From contig NW_001799177.1 of the NCBI RefSeq assembly GCF_000165425.1, positions 124,001 to 188,000 on the forward strand: a stretch of 64,000 bases of DNA, given 5' to 3'. Positions 11,737 to 23,716 of the stretch are shown one piece after another (position 1 is the stretch's first letter; every line of letters starts with the position of its first letter). A program made the position numbers and the translations under genes. The notes beneath the pieces are model-generated. The model saw only the letters and a program-made list of their open reading frames with translations, made no database searches and was not told the origin of the DNA. This DNA comes from Paramecium tetraurelia (lineage: Eukaryota; Ciliophora; Oligohymenophorea; Peniculida; Parameciidae).

Positions 11737-14700
11737 TCAATAAAATATCACTGTGGCTCCTTGATTCTATACAGGTACTTTAATTGTTAGAAGAGCCACT
11801 ATTTTTTTATAGATCTGAGCAGCCTAATTTTTTAAGTCGCATAAAAGGGAAAACACAAGGATAAAACTAAAACTTGCAATATGAAACCAGCCTATTAATA
11901 AGTAGTCATCAATAGACAGATTAAGCTAAATTCTGTATGCATATGCTAAAAAGAGCAATGTGTTAAAGGCTAAGAAGGAATCAGCCACCAATATTTTATA
12001 ATACTCATATAAGTTACTCAAAGGTTTTAATTTGCATACATAAATTAAAAATATTGTTTAGCTAAATGCAATTATAATTGCTTATAAAGTTCCATTATAT
12101 TCCATGTAAACAATTAAAAAAATAAAAATTTATTTTTTTAGTAGTAGAATTGTGTTGTATTGTGTTACCCAAATATTCTATGATTCAGCAATTCCGTCGA
12201 AAAGTGCTGAATATTACTCCTTTTTTGATACTGTCATTTCTTTGGAAAAGGAGATTTGTTTAGTTAACATATAGGCGAAAAATGCCATCTAGAGACAAAA
12301 AACAATTAGAGCAGCATAGGAATTAATGCTTAATATTGCTGATGTTGTATTGAAGTTAACAAGTTGAATAAAAACAGAAAAGCTTATGTCGTAATAATTT
12401 GACATAACCATTCGAAGTATTCCATTATAATAAAACTCCTGTTTGCTTTATCTTAGTAGATTTCTCAAAACATAGATGACTTTTCCTACATAATAGCCTG
12501 TTAAGGATATATGATATGGACCAATTCTATATAATAATGATGTCATAAATTTTGCGATAAAGAAGCCAAGATAAAGGCCTATGAGACAGAAGATAGAACT
12601 TTAGAAATTTGTATAAAAATAGCCATTTATATCATCTGCAAGGAATTTTTCAGATGTTTGCACTACTTAATCTTCGTTTCCATCTAATAAACCAAAAATT
12701 GCACTGATTCCAGTGGCATCCATTATTGGCTATATAGATATCAATTTAAACACTTCAAAATAGATGTTTAAATTAGCAGGAAATTGAATGTTTACATATT
12801 TGATGTATGATAAATATTGTAGTAAATCCATCAGATTCCAAAACATTTCAAAAGAGCCTGTCAATATACACAGAGCTGACAAAGCAACCATAAAATATAT
12901 TATAGTATTTGTAAAGGATTTAGCGCTTTGTGATGATTCTAACAAACCCTAAGATATAACAATAGGAGTTTTTAACTTAAGTTCTTTTTCATTATCAACC
13001 ACAATAGTTTAGTATTCTGAAACGATGGCTGTCTAGTTGAGAATAACAATTAAAATAGGATCTTCAATGTTCTCATAAAATGTGATAGTAGCCTATACTG
13101 AAATAGCTTATGCAGTTTAATATTCTGGTTAAACTGTGAAATTAAATTCAATTAAGTATTATTCAAATACTAAATTTGAGACATTCCCCTAAAAATAATG
13201 ATTTGCGTCAAAACTCTCATTGTATTTAAGGACCATAGGCTAATTGAAAGTAATTAAGACTTTTTCAACATTCTCTGGATTTTGAGTTAATAATTCTAGT
13301 TTCATTTATGGAGAAACCGAATAAAAACAAGTACTAATCATAAATATTGTATTGATGCAAACCCAATCTTTTTCAACCATGCAAGTATCAGAACATCCAT
13401 CTCCATTTTCAAGGTTTCCATCATCACAACCTTCATGTACATACAAGCCATCTCCGCATAAAGGTAAACATAAATTATTATCAAGATATCTTCCAACATC
13501 ACACGAATTACATATGCCATTATTACAATCAATACAATATGAATCGCAATATAGTTTACAATTAATGCAAGAATTTGAAACCAATGCTCCATCGTCACAT
13601 TGTTCATTTCCAACTACCAATCCATCTCCACAATAAGGAACACAAATGAATTTCTCTACTAACCATCCTAATTCATTGCATTTATAACATTTTCCATCTA
13701 TACACTCACCACAAATTTCCTAACATTAATAATTGCAATCATAGCAACCATCGAATTATTACTAATTCCCATCATCACATTACTCAATAGGAGATATAAC
13801 TATTCCATCTCCACATAGTGGAAAGCACTAGTTATGAATCAAAGTCCATCCCAATGTATCGCAAGCTTAGCAAACTCCTTTGTTACACAATGTGCACTCA
13901 TCTTAACACTGATATTAACATTCATAACACCCATCATATTATATATCATTGCCATCTTCACATTACTCATTTCCAACAATCAGAAGATCTCCACATAATG
14001 GAGTACATAATTTGTTTATTAAATCCCATCCAACATCACATTCCTAACATTCCCCTTCAACACAACTAATACAAGAATCTTAACATTCAAAAAAACATTC
14101 ATAACACCCATCATATCTAACATCATTCCCATCATCACACTATTCTGAACCAACAACAAATGTATCTCCACAAAATGGTTGGCATGTAAAATCAATAGGA
14201 TTTATTTGCCATTGAACATTTTTACATTGGAGACAGTATCCTGATTAACAAACTTAACAATTTTAGTCACATGAAAATAAGCAATTATAGCATCCATCAT
14301 ATGGTTCTAAGTTTCCATCGTCACATTATTCATTCTTAGAAATTTCTTCATTGCCACACAAATCAACGCATTAATAATTATCAACTAAATATTCTACTTA
14401 GCAATCATAACATTTGCCAAATTAACAATCCAAACATTCTTATTGACATAACAATTAACATTAATCACAACCATCAAAAGGATCTGAATTGCCATCATCA
14501 CACTATTCAGATCCACTAATTATTCTGTCTCCACATATAGATTAGCATTAGAAGTCTTATAGTAAATATCCATCTTCACACAATTCACAACTACCCGACA
14601 CACATACTTTGCAACCAACATTACATGTATATTTGCATTGATTACATATTTAATCTAAATCATTAATTTGATCGTCACATTCCTCTTATTCTACTACAAT

Positions 14701-17700
14701 TCCATCACCACATACTTCTATACAACGATTATTAACTAATGCAAATCCTAATTAACAAACTTAGCAAACAGAGAAATCACAAATCTAACAGTTTTAATCA
14801 CATTAAATTTAACATTAATAACATCCATCATAAATGGAAGAATTAGAGTCTTCACAAACTTCGTCGCCAACTGTCATTCCATCTCCACAAATAGGAAAGC
14901 ACAAATGAGATAACATATCTAATTGCCAATTTGATTAACATGCTAAACAATATCCTAGATAGCATTAAATGCATGAATCTTAGCATTCATATTACTATTA
15001 AAAGCATCCATCCATGGGTGTAATATTACCATCGTCACATTGTTCATCAGAAATAATATTATCATCAAGAACTGACTCGCAAGTTAAGGTTGATAGATTC
15101 AATATCCACCCTTAAGTGTTGCACTCATAACATTAACCATTCAAACAATTTGTACAGGAATCCTAACATTTAAATTAGCATTGATAACATCCATCAAATA
15201 GTACAAAGTTGTTATCATCACAATTTTCGTATCCAACAACTTTGAAATCTCCACAAATAGGAATGCATTATTAAGTTTTAGCAATATATTAGAATCCACT
15301 CTTACATTTCTAACATTTACCATCAGTGCAGAGATCACAAAATTCTGCACAACTTAAAACACAGGAATCACATAAATCAAAGGGATTAAAATTACCATCA
15401 TCGCATTCTTCTTATCCATAAACAATGATATTGTCTCCACAAACTGATTCACAATTACTTCCAGTCAAATACCATCCATTCTCTTAATCACATTCCAAAC
15501 AGATTCCAAAATAACAATTTGTGCAGTGCTCATAACACTGAAATTAACATTCATAACAACCGTCATTTGGATATATATTTCCATCATCACATGCTTCAAT
15601 TCCAACAATAATTTAATCTCCACAATTATTTATACAGTAATAAATAGGTTCTATCAAAATGTAGTTGTCTTTACACTCATAACATTTACCTCTTTAACAA
15701 TAGGAGCATTCTTCTTAGCATGATAACTAACATTAATTGCAACCATCGAAAGGATTATCATTACCATCATCACAATCTTCGCCATCTACCACTAATTAAT
15801 CACCACATATTGGCAAACATTAGAGATTATATCCATCATCATAATACCCATCTATGCAATTGCATTCAAATTCAAATATTGATCTATGAAAGTCAGTGAC
15901 ACAACTATAACACTCGTTACTATTAGAACCAAAACAACTTTCGCAATAACTATCACATTCTTATTAATAAATAATTATTTTTACAAATGCATTATGTACC
16001 TGACAAAAAAGCTGAAGGATAACATTAGCATTAGCCTTAGGCCAAGTAAAATTGGTTAGTGCTAGTGAATTCGCATCGAGTACATACTGTTGAACTTTAG
16101 CATTCATTACATCCTAATAAGGAGCAAGTTAAACAAGAATAGACTTAAGTGCTTGTGTCAAAATTCAAATATTCATTTGAAGCACAATAATTTGTAGTAT
16201 TAAATCCAGTGTATACAGAATCGCAATCTCCGATTAATGGTCCATGACAAAGACCACTACAAAAAGGAGCACACTAATAATATTTTGATTTGATACATAG
16301 TGAACAACCACAAAGTATTCTGAAACATACATGAAGGCATCTTGTAAATTTGCTTGATTTGTATCTGCTGATAATTCTATGTCTAACTAACTACCTGTAT
16401 GAGATTGTTAAATGATTTCATAATACTTTGTAGTCTCCTTCTTATTACCTCCAACTGAATTGTATGCGCCAGTATTTGGATTTGTAATTGAGGCTGATTA
16501 GAAAGAATGAAATTTGTATTTAAACCAACCTGTATTTTCATCTCCAAAGGTGAAATTTAGCCTATAACTCACTTAATAGTGAGGACGAAGCGAATAAAAC
16601 GATTTTTTAAACTTTCCTGATTTCCAAACTAACACACCTCCTAATACTGATTTTTATGGAACGAAAGAATATAATTAACCAGTAAATGAAGTTTAAATAG
16701 CATTGCTCAAATCTGTAAAATTATCCACAATATCCCCTAGATTCTCCAGTGTTGTATTCATATCATAAAATGCTTTAACTAAATATCGACTATCTTAAAA
16801 TATGAATTATCTGTACTTTCAATTAAATCTTCATAATCTTAACAAGTTCCATTCGTTAACAAAATTGAGTATATTGGACAACTGCTTACACATGTCCCTC
16901 TGTATAATTAATAACCAGAATCACATATCAGGCATCGTGAATAAGTTTCACAACTTGTACAGTTACTTTAACACAATCCATAATCGATAGTAACATTTCT
17001 GAAAGCCCAAGTTTCAGATGTTAACCCTGTTATTGCTTGAAATTTTATAACTGGATTATAAGTATAGGTTTTTAGAACTGTCTCTATTCTTACTAAATCA
17101 TAATTGAGTCCAGAACAACTCAGGCTGCTAAAATACGATAAACTTGATTAAGTGTAAGTATAATTGGTGGCTGTTTTTAGAATAGTAGCTCTTGAATAAG
17201 AATCTGCTGTAATAATTAGTTAGGAATCTGGTTGCCAACCGTTAAAGTAAAAAGATGCTCTTATTCTAATAAACTTCAATGCTTTATTTTAAGCTAGTTA
17301 TATCTAAATTCCTTCATAATTGTAGAATTTTCCTATGAGATCTGTTCCGCCACAGGATAATAACATTTATTAATTTCTTGGGTAGAATGGATCAGGTATA
17401 AATGTCCATGGGTCTTAAGGCAATAGGTTTCCATTTGATAGTGAATTCGATGTAAAATAACTTACTTTTGATTTTATTCCTAAGTTATTAATTAAAATAT
17501 ACTTGGATCAAATTAACAGTATTTCGAAGTATCTGCTAAATAATAATCTCGATTGCATTCTTGAGTACATCCCGTTAGTAGCGATACATATGAGTTGGCT
17601 TCATCACAAAGACATAATCCTCCTTAAAGTGTTCCTTAATAGCAAGTTAAGCAATCTAAACTTGTACTTCCAGAACAGGACAAACATGAAAAATGACATG

Positions 17701-18280
17701 GTTTCACATATAGCAAGATATTTCTTAATCCAATTCTCATGTCAGAATCCTAATACATATAACAATATGATATGTTGAAGGTAGGTGTATGATGATTTAT
17801 TGAGTCTAAAGCTACTGTTTTAATTTCTACTCTTTTATCATCTACATTACTACATCCACCACCCCCGCCACCACCTCCACAAGTGTACTAACAAACATTT
17901 TCATATTTTTATAAATCATTCTGTTAGTACTGTCTTTAAAATATGGAAGAAGAACTAAAACTGTCTACTAAAAATATATTAAATTAGGAATTAGTTCCTG
18001 GAAGAGATCTAAAATAAATAACATCCGTTAATAGTCTAATTTAGTAATGAGGATAGTAAAATTGTTTTTCTAATTTTGTTCTATCATCCTTTAACCTTAA
18101 AAAATCTAAAGGGTTAGTGCCACATTATTTTATTGATGATCCTTGTATTTAATTAACTGAGCAATTTTATTTAAAATCCCAATCATTTGCTGTACTAATG
18201 CTTTCAGAGTAAAAATTGCTATAAATCAATCTCCAATCACATAAGGATACCTTTAAGATGATAAATATAGTAAAAAGCAT
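11737..18280 (-). CDS. Giant cysteine-rich surface protein with C-terminal membrane segments
   Basis: A roughly 2,100-residue protein. It starts with a signal peptide (MLFTIFIILKVSLC), then a poly-Gly patch in YTCGGGG...CSN and about 700 residues of extracellular sequence with scattered cysteines. From 15.85 to 13.35 kb come about 14 repeats of about 60 residues with the core CGDG...E.CDDGN...GC..C, the Myxococcus-type cysteine-rich repeat common in large ciliate surface proteins. The last ~400 residues hold six or so membrane helices (IIYFMVALSALCILTG, FCLIGLYLGFFIAKF and others). Cysteines probably pair within each repeat. It may be an adhesion or sensory surface protein. TGA 11737-11739 ends it. 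Several short introns exist; not all were mapped. Confidence 0.85.
13352..15840 (-). repeat. About 14 tandem ~180-bp coding repeats (cysteine-rich)
   Basis: Within the giant gene, the complement of codons for Cys-Asp-Asp-Gly recurs about every 175-190 bases, near 13.42, 13.59, 13.77, 13.96, 14.13, 14.32, 14.49, 14.67, 14.85, 15.03, 15.21, 15.40, 15.58 and 15.76 kb. The copies differ throughout, so the array is old rather than newly amplified. Confidence 0.85.
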
Positions 18281-18479
18281 TTAGAAAAATTATATTTAAT
18301 TAAGTTTGATGAGATCACATAATATTATAAAACATTTTTAAAATTTATATCAAAGTTTGTAAATAATTTATCCGATATAGTCAGTCATTATTAGAGAGTT
18401 GATTATTTTTTTGAATTTCAATAAAGAAAAATGCTTAGATTAAAAAAAATAAACAAACTTTTAAAATGGTGACCCTTTA

Positions 18480-21000
18480 GATTTATACTGCTGAGAAATT
18501 AAGGAATTGCCATATGCTTAAACTCTGTGGAGTTCACTCATTAATTACATTAACTATGAATAGTATGTGAACTATTTTGAGGTACTTGACCTCTGAGTGT
18601 TTTTCTCATGCATAATGAATAGTCCTCAATATCATTAAGGACATTTGAACAAGTTTTTCATTTCCTCAATAGATAAAATGAATTTCTTCTTCAAAACTAT
18701 CTTTACTATAAGAATTAATGTTTTTAATATTGAAAAGCCTCATTGACTAATTAATTTTTTCTTTAACATTCGACTCAATTTATATTTTTGTTTGACTATT
18801 TTAGGTTTAAAACAAGATCCCGATATGATAATATCGGCAGAATATTATTTTCAGATTTTAGACGGTTTGATAAACTGCTCTATTTTAAGTTCCGTTATTT
18901 CTTTGTCATTATATTTAATATTTATGAGTTCTTTGGCGGAACACTTTTTGAATAGAATCAGATTTGAAGTATTTTTCTTCTGTGCTTTATGCATTTTATT
19001 GAGTTTTTCAAATAAATAATAAATCAAATTGGGTAAAAATAGCCGTATTAAACAACCTGTAAAGAATCCTAACTTATAAGTGCTTTTTATTATCTTATTT
19101 TCAGATTGTTGGATATTTTGAATGATTCTTCTAAGATCTGGATAATGTTTGTTTCTTCGTTTGGTTCTAATAGATTAGTTGCTTAAGCCAACTTAAATCT
19201 TGTTGGTGAAACTGAGTTAGTTTAGGGAGATGATCATTTGTGATGAGCTAGCACCATGCACAAATTCAACCAACCAATAAGTAGAAGAATATTTTAATTG
19301 ATTTTTTCTTTATCTATAGAAAAAGGATGGTTACTTTAAAATTATTAATCTATTCTTTAAATATATCTTAAATTTAATACATTTTATTGCTTTTACTTAT
19401 GAACTGATTCTGAATATTTTTGAATAACTTTTTGAATTGGTTTCTTTTTGGATTATTGTTAAATATAACCTCTTGATATTTATCTTGATAATTCTTGAGA
19501 ACAAAGAGATTATTTTTTACATAACATGTAAAAATCGATGAGCAGAAATTATTCTACTAACAGTTTTAAGTCTTTCATTAACTAATTCTATTCCCATTCA
19601 TAGTGTATAATAATATAAACCAAAATTTTTCTGCCGAATATGTTATCATTTTGGATAGAAAATCTTCAACCAATAGTTCAATGCATTTTATCAGTTTCTG
19701 CATCATATCTAATAACATTTTCACAATTTTAGACTCTTATAAACAATTTAAATTTTTGTTTTAGTGAGAAATTTATAAAATTAGTTGAAATTATTGTATT
19801 TTTGAACTGATTGGGATTAAAACCGCTACTCAATTAGATATTTCAATTTATTTTCAGATGAACTTTCTTATATTATTATTATTAAAATTAACACCCATAT
19901 AATCCTATAAATTCAGTTGGTTTCACTGGCCCATTAAATAGAGTTAAATAACTCTCTTCTTATTCATTTTTTGTTTGTCTTCTCATCTTAGTACGTATTG
20001 ATCAGCCTCTCAAGATTAACAAATTTAGTAAGATATTTTAGCACATCTTTGTAAAATGATGGTTATGGGTGCTCTGTACAGGTTTAATTATATAATTTAA
20101 ATAATAGTGGGAAGATCTTGCAGCAAATGAATTAATAGGGGTAGAAACAAATTTGTTTCTATTGATATTTTCTGTGATATCAATATCTATTATTATCATC
20201 TATTACTCTGCTTTTTTTAAGGATAGTGCTGCGATAGTTTCGATATTTGGTATTAAGTAATGTAGCACTTATGTTGGTAAATTTTTAGGAATTTGCAAAG
20301 CAGTTTAAAGGTTGCATTATATAATTATCCAATTTATGTCCTTACATTCTAACTTTTTTAAGTCGAATGGACGGAATGATGTAGAGGAAATGGGGTAAAA
20401 TATATGTTTACCATAGCTACATTCGAAATTACCAGCTGAATCTTTTTGAAATCCATAGCAGCTTTTATGTCAGGTTATTTACCACTTGTTTTAGTTTGGT
20501 TATTTGTGGTGAGACTTTTCCCGCGATGATCAAATATTATTCCCAGAAATTTGTAATTCTTTACTAAAGGGTATTGGTAGAATTCATTTCATTTAATTAC
20601 TGTATGACTCATTATTCCAGATTTCTTTTGTTTATCCATAGCGAATTCTTTTAGGCTATTTGTCCAAATTTATTTAAGAATTTCTAGTTTTGTCGTGTTA
20701 TATAATCACAACAATGTCATCTCCATATCTTATATTAGATTATGTATTCATTTATTAATTCAAGTATTTATTTATTGGATTAGTAAATACTTGAATGGGT
20801 TAGAATTTGAATTGATTATGACTATTAATTTAAATTTCATTAGCAAAATCTATTGAATAATCTTGCCCTCTACTTTTAGTCCAAAAATTCAGCATAATAT
20901 ATTTGATTTATATGTTGGACATTTTAAATTGAATTTCTTCACTGATTATAATTTATAATATGATTTCTCAATAATTAGTAAGTATCCTCCTAAAAGTTAG
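18480..21000 (-). mobile_element. Broken reverse-transcriptase element, LINE-like
   Basis: Minus-strand frames between about 20.96 and 19.9 kb encode parts of a reverse transcriptase: the catalytic RYGDDIVVI block, then YKFLGIIFDHRGKS, then a thumb-like region (LLWISKRFSWQFRMQLW, TYILPHFLYIIP). The order and the thumb region fit a non-LTR (LINE-type) polymerase better than a retroviral one. Further protein-like islands run on to about 18.5 kb and probably belong to the same element. It is clearly broken, with several interruptions, and looks old. No endonuclease, terminal repeat, poly-A tail or target-site duplication was recognised, so both ends are approximate. Confidence 0.75.
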
Positions 21001-21322
21001 GATAAAAAATAACACTTCAAAATAAACCTACAATACAGAAATATGTATAATAAGAGATGATGACGTTATGAGATTTTATTCGAAGAAATATTCAGATTCT
21101 GTTTATGTTTTGATACTAGTTAATTTTTTAAACCAATTTCTTATTTTAGAATATATATAATAATGATAATATATATTAAACTATTGTTTCATTTTTGAAT
21201 ATCATTAATTTAATTTCACTATTTCTAATAGACTATAAATAGAGGGATTCTTTTAATCTAAAGTTACTATTCATACATAAATATAGCTGAGTAGTTCTTT
21301 TGCTTAATATTTAATGTGATAT

Positions 21323-22479
21323 TCATAACATATGCAGTTTAACAATCTAAAATAACGTTAAATATACATTGCGAGTGAATCTCTATAATCTCTTGAAATA
21401 CAATTCCTTCCATTAGGATTCAATGTCTCCATGACCTCCATGTTCAACTAGCCAAACAGAGAATAAATGTTTTGCCTTTTAAGCCAATTATTCAGCATGA
21501 ACAACATTAATCATAGAATCAGCTCCTCCATGAAGTAAGTAAACTGGGGCTGACACATCAACTATGTAATCAAGATTAGGAAATATATCATTATATGATG
21601 TGTGATCAATGGTAGGGTCAATGACTCTCAATCCACTTGACAAACCAGAATGAATGATCAAGCCTCCCACCTCATGTCTGGAGGCCAAGTTAGTGCTTGG
21701 TCCAGATCCAATACTGTAGCCATAGATGATGATATTTCTTGGTTCGAATTGCAATTGATCAATTAGAAAGATGTATGCGGATTCAATGTCATAGAGTAAG
21801 TTTATATCAGTGGGGTAGCCAGTGCTTTATCCATAGCCTGAATAATCGTAGGAGAATAGGTTGATTTTACACTCCATGACGATATCAACATATGTATCGA
21901 ACATCAAACCGATATCCGTAGAATTGCCATGACTATAGAGAATAATCTATTCACTGTCTGAAAATTCAATATAAATAGATGCAATCAAGTTGCCAGACTA
22001 GGACTCCAACACATAGCTAGATATAGGCAATCCAGGATTATTATCAATCTCCATAGCTTTCAATTCATTGCTTATAAAATTAAACTCTTGTGAGGGATAT
22101 TAACTTAGGTATTATATTGTTCATACTATTAATTCTTTGGGTTTCTTAGTTGTTACTTATATTCTACACTTTACAGAGTGTTATAGTATTTTATTTTTGG
22201 AGAAATTATAGAAAGGTGTTCCTTAGTTAATTGATATGACTGTCTTGTTGGCTATTTTGCTTGAATTAAAGGGGAATGTGGTTCATCTAAAGTCCTAGAT
22301 CTTTCTTCATGCAAAGGAGACAGAGTAAGTGTCTTAATCACTTCATTTCTGTTTCTTATCAAATAACCTACTTCTGGGGGATTGAATGCAACGTACTGAA
22401 CTATAGTTGATCTCAGACATCTAATAATTGATAAGAGCTTAAACAATCCAGTTAAAATTTTCCTAAAAAGCTTATACAT
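21323..22479 (-). CDS. Alpha/beta hydrolase, ABHD17 family
   Basis: 377 residues after removal of one 23-nt intron (complement 22104-22126, AAG acceptor). The serine nucleophile sits in GYSIGSG, the acid in HGGADSM and the histidine in GGHGDIE, matching the ABHD17 (FAM108) layout; the segment AFNPPEVGYL is the family's usual start of the fold. ABHD17 enzymes remove palmitate from membrane-attached proteins. In animals a cysteine-rich N-terminus anchors the enzyme. Here the N-terminus is short and hydrophobic (LFRKILTGLFKLLSIIRC) with one cysteine, so membrane attachment may differ. A polar, Gln-rich insert of about 80 residues precedes the catalytic fold. Confidence 0.88.
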
Positions 22480-22957
22480 GTATATCGAAATTAAAATTTT
22501 ATCAAATCAAATTACAACATCTATCTAAGTATCAAAGGATCATTCTAAGTATTTTAAGCATCTACGATCAATAATCAAGTCTCCTTAAAGACTGAATTTA
22601 TCTGTCAATCATAATAAACCTTTTCAAATAAAAGTTTATAAAATATACTTCATAGAGGAGACACTTAATTAAAAACATATATGAAGTCAGAATCAGTTAT
22701 TCTAATGATAAAATGGTAATAATACTCAAAATTGGATCCTAGTTTTGATGATAATAATTATAGATGTAAAATTAATAAATTTAGAGGATCTTTGGAATAA
22801 TCTAAAGTAATTTTGTAAAATATTGAATAATTTATCCTATAATAAATATAGAAATGCATTCCAAACATCCTTATTTTATATTTATCCAATAATATATTAA
22901 TAATTGCAGAATATTTTTTAACATATATATATAATTTTATATAATTGATGCATTTTA
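22480..22957. other. Intergenic, nothing recognised
   Basis: AT-rich spacer between two minus-strand genes; no protein-like frame or RNA gene seen. Confidence 0.5.
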
Positions 22958-23655
22958 TCATGAATTTTTACTATGATATCGGGGTTATTAATTACCTTGA
23001 ACTTCTAGATGTTTATGATGAGTTTGACTTTCTACTTTCACTTGATGATTTCCTGGATTATCTTCTATTTTATCTGTTTTTTTTGAAATTTCTACTTCTT
23101 CTTCTAGATTTTGATGAAGAAGAAGAAGATTTAGATGAAGAGGATGATCTTCTTCTTTTTCTATCTCTTCTTTATCTTAATTCTTTTGTAACATACATTA
23201 CCTTTTAGCATCACTAGGAGTTCTTGACACGGGACATTCCTTTTTGATATGGCCTTTCTTGTAACACCTGTAGCATGTTTCTCGCAAATCGCCTTGATAT
23301 AAGATGATAGCTGAAACCTTCCTTGCATTCATTTGCCCAATGGCCTTTGCGTCCACAATTGAAACACACATCTCTGGTTGTTGGTCCTCTTACACCTGAA
23401 GGTCGATCATCTTATCATCACACGATCAAATGTCATCCTACCTCTTTGTTTAACAGTGACACGATCACCACCTATCCTTCGCCCGTCCACTTATGATATT
23501 GCCTACTTAGCCTCATCTGAAGCTTCAAATTCAATGAAGGCATGTGTGCTTCGTAGATCAATATCCTTTATCTTCCCATACTTCTCGAACTCCTGTTACA
23601 AATCTTCCCGCCTTATTTTAGATCCCAATCTTCCTACATAAATTTATCGACTCAT
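22958..23655 (-). CDS. SR splicing factor: RRM, two zinc knuckles, RS tail
   Basis: Four introns (28, 25, 26 and 25 nt) are removed to give 197 residues. Domains in order: an RRM (residues ~4-70; RNP motifs QIYVGRL and HAFIEFEA), two CCHC zinc knuckles (CFNCGRKGHWANEC and CYRCYKKGHIKKEC) and a C-terminal tail of Arg/Ser-rich sequence (RRRSSSSSKSSSSSS). This arrangement is that of plant RS2Z (RSZ32/33) factors; animal SRSF7 has one knuckle. It should bind pre-mRNA and promote splice-site choice through its phosphorylated RS tail. The intron between the knuckles ends AAG. Its start lies 61 bp from the stop of the HEAT-repeat gene upstream on the same strand. Confidence 0.9.
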
Positions 23656-23716
23656 TTCTATAATTGCCAAATGTAATTATAAATAAATATATTTTAAATA
23701 AAATTTATGCTATCCT

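Noticed and set aside
13352-15840. Regular ~180-bp repeats resembling a repeat array or CRISPR
   Set aside because: The repeats are in one long reading frame encoding cysteine-rich modules, vary along their length and have no short spacer/repeat structure.
18420-18480. A-rich stretch as a LINE tail
   Set aside because: The element reads on the minus strand, so its 3' tail should appear as T-rich sequence here; it does not.
22758-23208. Open frames on both strands with acidic or hydrophobic runs beside the SR gene
   Set aside because: They are antisense readings of the Arg/Ser tail or AT-rich spacer.
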